Positions 16,207 to 24,683 of a stretch of DNA of 64,000 nucleotides are shown here, piece by piece. The DNA comes from Sphingobacteriales bacterium. GTDB lineage: Bacteria; Bacteroidota; Bacteroidia; Chitinophagales; JADIYW01. The first letter of the stretch is position 1, and each line of letters starts with the position of its first letter. Location of the stretch: NCBI GenBank assembly GCA_016719635.1, contig JADJYT010000004.1, forward strand, positions 1 through 64,000, written 5' to 3'. The position numbers and the translations under genes are program-made. The notes below the pieces were generated by a model. It was not told where the DNA came from, searched no databases, and was given only the letters and a program-made list of their open reading frames with translations.

Positions 16207-17964
16207 TTATCGTTTAATTATTTTCTTAGTAAAAACTTTATTTGCTGTTTTAAATTCTGCAACATAAGCAGCATTTGGCAGAGCGGATAAATCGTATGTC
16301 AGTGTATTAAATCCGGCTGAGATATTTCTTTGCATTCGTACTACAACCTGACCTAAGATGTCATATACATCAAGAATGAGTATCGTCTGCTCAGGAGAAA
16401 CTATTGTTAACGATGAATAGTCGGAAGTAGGATTTGGAAAAAAATCTGAAATTAGATAGCCTTGTACTTCGTATAGCTTACCTTCTAAAATTGGAGAATA
16501 TGAAAATTTATTATTGATATCTACTTGCTTTAGTCGGTAGTAATAGACCACTCCGGCGTGTACATTCTTATCTTCCAGTGAGTAAGAATTAATATGATTG
16601 GAATTTCCATTGCCTGCTATCCAACCGATAGTTTCAAAATCTACGGCATTTGTACTGCGCTGTACTTCAAAACCCAGGTTGTTGAATTCTGAAGCAGTGG
16701 ACCAGTTTAATAAGAATGATTCATTGTTCAGAATGGTAAGGGTGAAATTAATAAGTTCTACCGGTAATAACGTATTCGCATCAACAGCACCCCATAATCT
16801 GTAGTTTGAGAAAGATGTCTGGCTTGGAAGCGTTTTACCTGTAGGTCCCATGAAATAACCCAGTTCATTCTGAAATCCCGCTGCCGGCTGATAGGTAGCT
16901 AAATTGCCGCCTGGTATTCCGTTTCTGGCAATGTATTGCATTTTGTAGTTTGGAGAACATGGAACGGAGTAATAATTGGCAGATCCTTCTAAATTCGAGC
17001 TTGGAAACACTGTAATGGAATAATTGTAAGAAGTGGCATTATCAGGAGTGATATTCCATTGGTGTGAAATTTTTTCTGTCAATCTCGCCCAGTCTGTTAT
17101 GCCATCCGGAGCACCGGTACAGGTAGAAAAATAGTTTATGCTTAACGGGTTGTTGTCTACTTTGGCCACATCGGTAAATACATCCGGGTCAATAAGATTC
17201 TGACTGCCAATCTCCAGATAAGACAATATACCGGTTGATGCAGGAGCACTTGTGAAGGAAAGTGAAAATGCGTTCATGCCGCCTAAATAGGATTTATTTA
17301 CGCCAACAGGGAAGAAATAGATAGTGGCTGCATTCACCTGACGTTTCAGTTTCCCTTCAATATATCTTGTTACTGCACCGCTGCCCGTACTGTGGCCTGT
17401 TATAGCTGAAGCAGACGGGTTCAAAATATATAAATAGTTGGAGTAATTACCTGTATAAGTTATATCGCTGGTACCAACAGAAGCTGACTGAGTTCTTATT
17501 ATGCCATTGCTGTTTTCAAATGTCAGCAAGCCAGATGCATTGATATGTACATCATTCAACAGGCTGACGTATTCACCTGTCGAACCGGACTTGTCAATAT
17601 AGAGATTATAAAACTGATTATCATTTCCTGCAGTACCATTCATCACGCCTGAAATTGTTTGATCTGATGTTCCGGAGAATCGTTCAGCACCCGTACTTTG
17701 ATATTTGTTATTTCCACCAGGCTGATTGTTTGCCCAGTTTCCGGTTAACTCAATACCATTTGTTGTTCCACCGGTATTTACAAATAATGCATCCTGCATT
17801 GTGATATCTCCGTTTACATAAATGAGAGCTCCGTTATTATACAAGGTTGGTGTTGCAGAAGATATGGCTGGAGTCTGTCCTTTTAGATATAATTCATTTG
17901 CTGCATTAGCATTTCCTAACCAGACAATAAGCCAAAAGGACAGGTAAAATCGAAGAATGGTCAT
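16207..17964 (-). CDS. type IX secretion system cargo protein with type A sorting domain
   Basis: Secreted protein of 585 residues. The signal peptide is LRFYLSFWLIVWLGNANA. The body is beta-rich and Asn/Gly/Ser/Thr-rich. A fibronectin-like module with LLPVELINFTLTILNN and NNLGFEVQRSTN (about 400-440) commonly precedes sorting tails. The last 80 residues are a type A sorting domain: FFPNPTSDYSSL, VYDILGQVV and a basic end (KKIIKR). This tail directs export through the outer membrane by T9SS. Function otherwise unknown; first gene of the operon running down to 12333. Confidence 0.88.
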   Translation of the reverse strand: MTILRFYLSFWLIVWLGNANAANELYLKGQTPAISSATPTLYNNGALIYVNGDITMQDALFVNTGGTTNGIELTGNWANNQPGGNNKYQSTGAERFSGTSDQTISGVMNGTAGNDNQFYNLYIDKSGSTGEYVSLLNDVHINASGLLTFENSNGIIRTQSASVGTSDITYTGNYSNYLYILNPSASAITGHSTGSGAVTRYIEGKLKRQVNAATIYFFPVGVNKSYLGGMNAFSLSFTSAPASTGILSYLEIGSQNLIDPDVFTDVAKVDNNPLSINYFSTCTGAPDGITDWARLTEKISHQWNITPDNATSYNYSITVFPSSNLEGSANYYSVPCSPNYKMQYIARNGIPGGNLATYQPAAGFQNELGYFMGPTGKTLPSQTSFSNYRLWGAVDANTLLPVELINFTLTILNNESFLLNWSTASEFNNLGFEVQRSTNAVDFETIGWIAGNGNSNHINSYSLEDKNVHAGVVYYYRLKQVDINNKFSYSPILEGKLYEVQGYLISDFFPNPTSDYSSLTIVSPEQTILILDVYDILGQVVVRMQRNISAGFNTLTYDLSALPNAAYVAEFKTANKVFTKKIIKR

Positions 17965-18057
17965 TTTATTCTAAATGTAATGACTCTAATATGATTTCTC
18001 AGGAAGTTAGTACGGCAATATGAAGTTAACCAATAATGTGGATACTTAATATTAAAT

Positions 18058-19101
18058 TTATTTTACCTTCGGTTTATACTTCGAAGCGGTTAAAATCTTT
18101 TGCCCGTCTGAAACTGCAAAGAGTTCTTTCAGGGTAGTGTCGGGATTTTCTTCCATGTATTTTTGAACAATCTGCCAGCCCAGCCAGGCTCCTGCTTTTC
18201 CCGGGCTTTCCTTAGGCATGCCATAGGTGGTGGGGCCTTCCTTCACATATTTGAATTGTTCGAACTTCGTATCATACAGTAAATTCTTTTCCAGAAAATA
18301 TGCCCAGATCTGCTGTTCATTATCCTTGCACCATTTCCATTGTTTTTCGGTATATTTGATGATGTCGTTTTCTTTCTCTTGCGGCAATAAGCTTTGGATA
18401 AAGAACAGGATTTTTCCTTCTGCGACCATCTTGTCCAGAAGGGTGGATTTGTCATCCGGCACCGGAACGATATTGGCACCTAACACATTGGCACAATCGA
18501 TTGCCATATATTTCTGGTCAAAAGTCGGAATCATGAAGGTGTATTCCTGAAAGACAGCAGGATAATAAATATAGCCCGGACCCAGGTATTTATCCAGTGA
18601 AATTCCGAGTATGGAATCCGTGGCGGTGAAAACAGAATAGGAAAACTCGGAAATGCAGGTGATGACTTTGGGTGTCGGTTTTTCCGGGAAATAACTTTTG
18701 TAATTGGCAAAAGCGGTTTGCAGATCCTCTTTTAAAAAAGCGATATCTGCGAAGCGTTGCTGCACGGTGTCGTACAAACCTCTCATGGCCTTTTTGGTGA
18801 GAAAATCCCGCATCACCTGCAGCTGCATTTCTTTGTTTCCGGTAGCCGGAATATTCAGCACCTGATGGTAAAATATCTTATAAAACAGAGGATATTTCGC
18901 ATCCAGCCTTGCTAACTCATTTTCCAGCTCGTCCGGGTTGCAGGCAAATAACTCTTTCTCAAAGCGGATGATGTCCACCTGTACTTCTGACTTCTTCACG
19001 ACCTTTTCCTTTTTGGGTGGAGACTTTTGTTGCTGGCAGGTACAGGAAGAAAAGCAGGATAGGATTAAGGCAGTTAATAGGATGGGGGTATATTTTTTCA
19101 T
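18058..19101 (-). CDS. gldB: gliding motility lipoprotein GldB
   Basis: Lipoprotein of the Bacteroidota gliding/type IX secretion group. The ATG at 19101 gives MKKYTPILLTALILSC with a lipobox Cys; an in-frame TTG seven codons upstream is less likely. Family features are IIRFEKELFAC, YPLFYKIFYHQVL and the Trp-rich C-terminal part (KWCKDNEQQIWAYF, AWLGWQIVQKYM). The neighbour on the divergent side is nadE, as in other Bacteroidota. gldC is not adjacent here. Confidence 0.92.
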   Translation of the reverse strand: MKKYTPILLTALILSCFSSCTCQQQKSPPKKEKVVKKSEVQVDIIRFEKELFACNPDELENELARLDAKYPLFYKIFYHQVLNIPATGNKEMQLQVMRDFLTKKAMRGLYDTVQQRFADIAFLKEDLQTAFANYKSYFPEKPTPKVITCISEFSYSVFTATDSILGISLDKYLGPGYIYYPAVFQEYTFMIPTFDQKYMAIDCANVLGANIVPVPDDKSTLLDKMVAEGKILFFIQSLLPQEKENDIIKYTEKQWKWCKDNEQQIWAYFLEKNLLYDTKFEQFKYVKEGPTTYGMPKESPGKAGAWLGWQIVQKYMEENPDTTLKELFAVSDGQKILTASKYKPKVK

Positions 19102-19119
19102 TCTACTGGAAGTTGTTGC

Positions 19120-19127
19120 CAAAAATA
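19120..19127 (-). promoter_or_regulatory. -7 promoter box of gldB
   Basis: TATTTTTG on the minus strand, 18 bp upstream of the gldB ATG; supports the start at 19101. Confidence 0.4.
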
Positions 19128-19226
19128 AGACTTTGGATACAGATAGTTGAAGATGTTTAGCTAAATTATGATTTGAGCGAAGGTTTTAATTTATATCCTT
19201 ACTTTTCTCTTTTCGAGTTTAACTTA

Positions 19227-19234
19227 TACCTTTA
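19227..19234 (+). promoter_or_regulatory. -7 promoter box of nadE, 5 nt before the ATG
   Basis: TACCTTTA, one base off TAnnTTTG, followed by five bases and the ATG. Suggests a very short or absent leader. Confidence 0.4.
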
Positions 19235-19239
19235 CATAC

Positions 19240-20889
19240 ATGAAAATCGGTTTAGCACAGCAAAACTATAGGATTGGTGATTTCAGAGGTAACTTTGAGA
19301 AATTGAAATCTGCCATTGAAGAAGGAATACGGGCAAGAGCAGACTTGATTGTATTCAGTGAGCTCGCTGTTTGCGGTTATCCGCCCCGCGATTTTCTGGA
19401 GTTCAGGCATTTTATCCGGGAATGTGAGCATGTCATACAGCAACTCGCCTCTTTAGCGGGGAATAAGATTGCCGTAGTGGTGGGGGCGCCTTCCAGAAAC
19501 CCTAAAAAAGATGGAAAGGATCTGTATAATTCTGCTTTTTTTCTGGAAAACGGTTCGGTCAAATATATTGCGCATAAAACATTGCTCCCCACGTACGATG
19601 TATTTGATGAATACCGGTATTTTGAACCCTGCCATGATTTTGATGTTGTGGAATATAAAGGCAAAAAAATCGCACTGACCATTTGCGAGGATATCTGGGA
19701 TACGGGAGCGGAGAATCCATTGTATAAAATAAACCCGGTGGCGGAGTTGTCAAAATTTCAACCGGATATCCTGATTAATCTGTCTGCCTCGCCCTTTTCT
19801 TATGGGCAGGCAAAGAAGCGCATAGAGGTGGTGCAGTGCAATGCCACTGCATTTAATCTGCCGGTCTTTTATTGTAATTGTTCGGGTGCACAAACAGAAT
19901 TGATTTTTGACGGCGGAAGCCTGGTTGTGTCACCGGATGGTACCATTGTTGATGAGATGCCTTATTTTGAAGAGTGTATTCGATTTTATGATCTGGAATC
20001 GGTGCTGGAAGGCCAACGTATGACAGAGTACCCGGAACAGGATAAAAATCCGACAAGATTGATACACGATGCATTGGTGTGCGGAATCAAGGATTATTTC
20101 CAGAAACTGGGATTTAAAAAAGCGATTCTTGGCTTGTCGGGCGGTGTCGACTCCGCACTGACCTTAGTTTTAGCGGTTCGTGCACTTGGGAAAGAAAATG
20201 TACTGAGTGTATTGATGCCTTCTCAGTTTTCAACTCCCCACTCGGTAGATGATTCACTGAAACTATTGGAGAATCTTGGTTCCCCGCACAAGATCATTCC
20301 CATTAAAGATGTTTTTGATGTATATGACAACGTTTTGCAGCCGCATTTTGATAATAAACCGTTTGATGTGACCGAAGAAAACCTGCAGGCTCGCATCCGC
20401 GGCAATTACCTGATGGCGTTGAGCAATAAATTTGGTTATATTCTACTCAATACCACCAACAAGAGTGAAGCGGCAGTAGGTTATGGAACACTCTACGGCG
20501 ACATGTGCGGAGGGTTGGCAGTGCTGGCTGATGTGTATAAGACTCAAATTTACCGGGTTTGTCAGTACATTAACAAAGATCAGGAAATTATTCCCGAAAA
20601 TATTCTGACGAAGGCACCCAGTGCAGAGTTGCGGCCAGGACAAAAAGACAGCGACTCATTGCCGGATTATGACGTGCTGGATAAGGTTTTGCTGGAATAT
20701 ATTGAACACCATCAGGGACCGGATGAGATAGAAGCAATGGGATTTGACGATGCACTGGTGACGCGCATCCTTCGTATGGTCAATCGCAATGAATTCAAGC
20801 GCCATCAGACCCCACCGATTTTAAGGGTATCTCCCAAAGCTTTCGGCTCGGGAAGGCGATTGCCGATTGTGGGGAAATACCTGGAATAA
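19240..20889 (+). CDS. nadE: glutamine-dependent NAD+ synthetase
   Basis: Last step of NAD biosynthesis, amidating nicotinate adenine dinucleotide with ammonia from glutamine. The 549-residue protein joins an N-terminal nitrilase-type amidase (Glu in FSELAVCGYPPRDFL, Lys in AHKTLLPTYDVFDEYRYFEP, Cys in TICEDIWD near residue 149) to a C-terminal synthetase with the PP-loop LSGGVDSAL (about 300) and NKSEAAVGYGTLYGDMCGG. Complete length. Divergent from gldB. Confidence 0.96.
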   Translation: MKIGLAQQNYRIGDFRGNFEKLKSAIEEGIRARADLIVFSELAVCGYPPRDFLEFRHFIRECEHVIQQLASLAGNKIAVVVGAPSRNPKKDGKDLYNSAFFLENGSVKYIAHKTLLPTYDVFDEYRYFEPCHDFDVVEYKGKKIALTICEDIWDTGAENPLYKINPVAELSKFQPDILINLSASPFSYGQAKKRIEVVQCNATAFNLPVFYCNCSGAQTELIFDGGSLVVSPDGTIVDEMPYFEECIRFYDLESVLEGQRMTEYPEQDKNPTRLIHDALVCGIKDYFQKLGFKKAILGLSGGVDSALTLVLAVRALGKENVLSVLMPSQFSTPHSVDDSLKLLENLGSPHKIIPIKDVFDVYDNVLQPHFDNKPFDVTEENLQARIRGNYLMALSNKFGYILLNTTNKSEAAVGYGTLYGDMCGGLAVLADVYKTQIYRVCQYINKDQEIIPENILTKAPSAELRPGQKDSDSLPDYDVLDKVLLEYIEHHQGPDEIEAMGFDDALVTRILRMVNRNEFKRHQTPPILRVSPKAFGSGRRLPIVGKYLE

Positions 20890-20892
20890 CGG

Positions 20893-22092
20893 TTAGCGCA
20901 ACGCCAGTATTTTCTTCTCGAATTTTTCATAAATCAATGCAGCAAATCCAAAACTTACTATCCACGTAAAGACGTATTGGAGGATATTAAAAGCCAGCAG
21001 ACTTTTTTGCGGAATGTGCAGCTGCTCCAGTACATACATTACCAGTATGATGGAAATGAAGTGAAATAAATAGACACTATAGGTAATTTTTCCCAGGTAA
21101 ACGATAAACGGGTGTTCCAGTATTCCGTACTTCTTACCGTCTTTTATCAGGTACAGCATAAAGACGGCGAAACAGGTACAGAAGACCTCGCTTAGAAAGA
21201 ATGGGAATTCAAACCCGCTGAACATCAATCCAAACATGACTATCATGCATGCGATGGTCAGCTTTTTGGTTACGTATTTTTGTACAATATCCAACCGGTA
21301 CAGGAATAAATAAATGGCGATTCCGCCAATAAAAAAACAGTAGGCATATGAAAATAAGACACTGAACAGGATAACACGCGATACATACCGGGAAGTATCG
21401 GTATGGAAGAATTTTCTGCAAAACAGGTCAATCAGCAGGCACATAATCAATGCACCGTAATACACTAAGAAACATTTTACGATGAACTGTTTGAAGTTCC
21501 TGAATTTCCTCCATAACAGCGGCCAGAAAAGATAAAAGATTTCTTCCGTTCCGATGGTCCAGTGGTGAATGCCGTATATCCATACGCCGCTGTTCACATA
21601 AGACAACAACATCGCGATGTGCGGCATTAATCCGATACTGAGCGAAAACAGAAACCATTTGGGTATCTCAAATAAATCCAGGTAATTCGCATGATTCAGC
21701 CACGGCAATGCTTTAAAGAAGATCGTATTGGCATACTCTCCTAAAAAGGAATACGGCATTACAATCCAGTAGACAAACATGGACAGGTAAAAAACCGGCC
21801 ATATCCGGAATATTCTGTTTCTGTAAAATCTTTTAACGGAAACGGTCTGGGTCTTGAATTTCTCCACTTCCAGCTGGTAGGTGATTAAGAAGCCGCTCAT
21901 CGTGAAAAACATCAGCACCGGATAGAAGCCGATGGAATGGGTGCGGTGTTCATTGAAAATGGCCGGCAGTATATTCCGTATTTGCTTTATCTCTTCGAGA
22001 TGGCCGAATATGATGGTATTGGCCATCCAGAATCTGAATCCGAGGAGGTTCGGAAAAATATGTCTTCCCTGTAAAGCCTTGTCGTTGCGCAT
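20893..22092 (-). CDS. acyltransferase 3 family membrane protein
   Basis: Integral membrane O-acyltransferase of 399 residues (OafA/NodX-like), with about ten hydrophobic segments. Typical features are the early RxxFxxxxxxxFFTMSGFLITYQL region (the predicted active-site His normally precedes it; here the N-terminus is LLGFRFWMANTIIFGH), the FYRNRIFRIWPVFYL segment and HHWTIGTEEIFYLFWPLL in place of the usual WSLSxEExFY. Probably acetylates a surface polysaccharide. It begins 2 bp after the GT-C-like gene and is in the same operon. Confidence 0.85.
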   Translation of the reverse strand: MRNDKALQGRHIFPNLLGFRFWMANTIIFGHLEEIKQIRNILPAIFNEHRTHSIGFYPVLMFFTMSGFLITYQLEVEKFKTQTVSVKRFYRNRIFRIWPVFYLSMFVYWIVMPYSFLGEYANTIFFKALPWLNHANYLDLFEIPKWFLFSLSIGLMPHIAMLLSYVNSGVWIYGIHHWTIGTEEIFYLFWPLLWRKFRNFKQFIVKCFLVYYGALIMCLLIDLFCRKFFHTDTSRYVSRVILFSVLFSYAYCFFIGGIAIYLFLYRLDIVQKYVTKKLTIACMIVMFGLMFSGFEFPFFLSEVFCTCFAVFMLYLIKDGKKYGILEHPFIVYLGKITYSVYLFHFISIILVMYVLEQLHIPQKSLLAFNILQYVFTWIVSFGFAALIYEKFEKKILALR

Positions 22093-22094
22093 AA

Positions 22095-23753
22095 TCAGAT
22101 TTTTATCAGTAAATAGGCCTGCAGATTTATGTCAATGATTGTTTTTCGGTATCCCATCTTCTCCGGTTCGTTCAACAATATCTTTCCTTTATCTCCCAGT
22201 GTCTGTTTTACCAGGCTTTGCAGTTTCTCATTCATAAAGATAATACCTACATTCTTATCCGTGAAAAACTGTTGAATGTCTATATCGCCGTTTTGGATAT
22301 AAGGACGCACATCATCCTGTTCCAAAAATAATTCCTGATAATTCTTTGGAAGATACGCATTGAAACCACGCTCCGTTGTGAATAATACAACCGGCTTCTT
22401 CGAATTGTGTTTTTTTAAATAGTTGACTGTTTTCAGGTTAGGCTGCTGGTCTCGGTCAGTCAGCATATTGTGGTAATAACGGATGGATTTGGCAGTCGGA
22501 GTAGTGAGGATGATCAATAAGATAATCGGATAAAATACCAGTTTGTTATTCAGCCAGGTGACATGTCCTTTTAAAAGCAACGTCAGCAACCCTATCCACC
22601 AGCAGAAATGAAGAATGATGTAATGTCGTTCAGGAAAAATGAAGAAAACGGCGAAATAGCTCCATCCCCAGAACAAAAGGATAATGACAGAAGTGGAGGA
22701 ATATTGCCGAATAAAGTCCGTCACATTTCTGGATGCCCTCTTCCAAAAAATCAGGTATAGAAGGAATCCGTTGAATAAAAGATACAGGATATGTTTCGCC
22801 TTGCCCAAAAAATGGAAGATGGGGGGCGGCAATAAGAAGTCTTCCGTGTATTTAAACATGCCTAAAAAATAATTTAGTATGTTCGTGCCCATGTGTTTGA
22901 AAAACATTGGTGGATTTGCCTGCAAACACTGCAGCATGGTCTTACTGCCCCTGAAGATATCCAGCCGGTCAAATTCATCTACGGTTAACACCTCCTTCGT
23001 CCAGAATACATAGTTGGTATAGAAATGCTGCTTAAAGGCAAAAAGGCTTCTGTCGATTCCCTGTGCCTTGAAAGAAATAAATCCAAAAACAACATAAAGC
23101 AGTGCCATGAAAAATACCATAACCAGATAAGCCTTGCTCCAGCTGATTTTTTTCTGATAGATTATCAGTAACAGCCACAATAACGACAGCGATGCGGTAA
23201 TCAGCAGGAACTCCTGCCTTGCGTACAGGCATATATAGGAAGCGGTAAAAGCAGTAATGATTTTTGTTTCAATGCGACGGGACTTTGCGACGATAATGAA
23301 GGCAAGTAAAATGACGCACAAACAAAAGTGGCTTACATAGGTAAAATTAGATACAAGCAGAGGGTGCATTAAAAATGAGAGTGAAAGCAATAGTGCCAGA
23401 TTTTTCTCTGTCTGATAATGGATTAGGAATAAAAATAACAAGGCGGGAATCAGCACCATCAGGATGCAGTAATTATGATAAAAGGTCTGTACGGCATCTG
23501 CCGAAAATTTAGAAACAATGAAATACCATAGGTTGTAGGAAGGCCCCCAGTCGTTAAAGATATGCTGAGGGATATGAATGCCCTTTTGCAGGTATTCCGT
23601 TTCATCGAAAAACGGGATGTCAAGATGCTGCTGTACACCATGAAGTTGTTTGAAGGCAGCCAGCACAATCACGAATAAATAAAATAAAGTTTGTACATTT
23701 ATTTCAGGCGGCGGCAGACTGTCTTCTTTGAATATCTTTTGTAGAAACGACAT
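22095..23753 (-). CDS. GT-C-like polytopic membrane protein, probable glycosyltransferase (paralogue 1)
   Basis: Membrane protein of 552 residues with about 11 hydrophobic segments and a soluble C-terminal domain of about 110 residues. In the first outside loop it has FFDETEYLQKG then NDWGPSYNLWYF; the acidic pair followed by an aromatic resembles the DExxY motif of GT-C enzymes such as ArnT (GT83). Further landmarks are KQHFYTNYVF (about 235) and a C-terminal QAYLLIKI. Three clear relatives lie at 57049-62022, and all four sit beside acyltransferase-3 genes. Probably transfers a sugar from a lipid-linked donor; this is inference. This copy is the most diverged: it lacks the GDCT segment of the others. 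Confidence 0.65.
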   Translation of the reverse strand: MSFLQKIFKEDSLPPPEINVQTLFYLFVIVLAAFKQLHGVQQHLDIPFFDETEYLQKGIHIPQHIFNDWGPSYNLWYFIVSKFSADAVQTFYHNYCILMVLIPALLFLFLIHYQTEKNLALLLSLSFLMHPLLVSNFTYVSHFCLCVILLAFIIVAKSRRIETKIITAFTASYICLYARQEFLLITASLSLLWLLLIIYQKKISWSKAYLVMVFFMALLYVVFGFISFKAQGIDRSLFAFKQHFYTNYVFWTKEVLTVDEFDRLDIFRGSKTMLQCLQANPPMFFKHMGTNILNYFLGMFKYTEDFLLPPPIFHFLGKAKHILYLLFNGFLLYLIFWKRASRNVTDFIRQYSSTSVIILLFWGWSYFAVFFIFPERHYIILHFCWWIGLLTLLLKGHVTWLNNKLVFYPIILLIILTTPTAKSIRYYHNMLTDRDQQPNLKTVNYLKKHNSKKPVVLFTTERGFNAYLPKNYQELFLEQDDVRPYIQNGDIDIQQFFTDKNVGIIFMNEKLQSLVKQTLGDKGKILLNEPEKMGYRKTIIDINLQAYLLIKI

Positions 23754-23773
23754 AGAGTAATTAGAGCGAAATT

Positions 23774-24640
23774 ATGAAATTAAAACTGTTGCGCAAAGCT
23801 GTACTGGATTATCCTTCCGGTTCGGCATTAGAATACCATAAGGACAGTTTATATGTCATCGGCGACGATGTGCATTATATCTTATGCCTGGATGCTCAGT
23901 GGAATGTCATCCGGCATATACAGCTGTTTGAATCGGCTCTGGAACGTATTCCCAAGCCGGATAAGCCGGACATAGAATGTGCGGCGGTCATAGATGATGT
24001 TTTGTATCTGTTAGGCTCCGGCTCCAAATCACCGCAACGGGATGTGGCATTCATTGTGCAGTTGTCAGATTATACTGTGAAGAAAATCAATACCGCTGCA
24101 TTTTACGGTATTTTCAGAGACCGGAATCTTCTGGGTGAAATGAATATAGAAGGATTTACAGTTTGTAAAGACAAATTATTGCTTTTCAACAGGGCCAATA
24201 CGAGTCAGCCTAATAGTTTGATCATTACAGACAGGAAAATAGTAAAAAGGCAGTTTCCGGACCGATTTAAGGTGATGCCTGTTGAAATAGGCAGCCTAAA
24301 CAATATCCCACTCGGAATTTCCGGAGCCAGTTATTGTGAGGTAAACGATATCTTATTCATAACAGCTTCTGCAGAAAATACCGATAACACCTATGATGAC
24401 GGCGATATTATCGGTAGCGTGCTCGGAATAGTATATAATGCTTCTGTCGCATTGAATGCCCCTTCGTTCATAATAGAACATATCATTGAACTGGATAAAG
24501 TGGAAAAGGTTTTCTCCAAACAGAAAATGGAATCTGTCTGTATCACCAGGCAGGAAAACAAAAACTACACTTGTGTCCTTGTCGCGGATAATGATGACGG
24601 GAAATCCGTTTTGTTTGAAATGGACATACAGCTTGTATAA
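23774..24640 (+). CDS. DUF6929-like beta-propeller-type protein
   Basis: Soluble protein of 288 residues, probably of the DUF6929 family. It consists of repeated beta strands (SALEYHKDSLYVIGDD, IECAAVIDDVLYLLGSGS, IEGFTVCKDKLLLFNRAN, VESVCIT-like KMESVCITRQ) with a propeller-like rhythm. SGSKSPQRD is the most motif-like stretch. No signal peptide. Divergent from the GT-C-like gene with a 20-bp gap. Enzymatic function unknown. Confidence 0.6.
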   Translation: MKLKLLRKAVLDYPSGSALEYHKDSLYVIGDDVHYILCLDAQWNVIRHIQLFESALERIPKPDKPDIECAAVIDDVLYLLGSGSKSPQRDVAFIVQLSDYTVKKINTAAFYGIFRDRNLLGEMNIEGFTVCKDKLLLFNRANTSQPNSLIITDRKIVKRQFPDRFKVMPVEIGSLNNIPLGISGASYCEVNDILFITASAENTDNTYDDGDIIGSVLGIVYNASVALNAPSFIIEHIIELDKVEKVFSKQKMESVCITRQENKNYTCVLVADNDDGKSVLFEMDIQLV

Positions 24641-24670
24641 AAAAGAGAGGGTCAGGGCACGCTCTCTTTT
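24641..24670. terminator. bidirectional terminator
   Basis: AAAAGAGAG (24641-24649) pairs perfectly with CTCTCTTTT (24662-24670) around a 12-nt loop, giving a T-run on both strands. It lies between the convergent DUF6929-like and metalloprotease genes. Confidence 0.75.
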
Positions 24671-24683
24671 TACCGGATGAACT

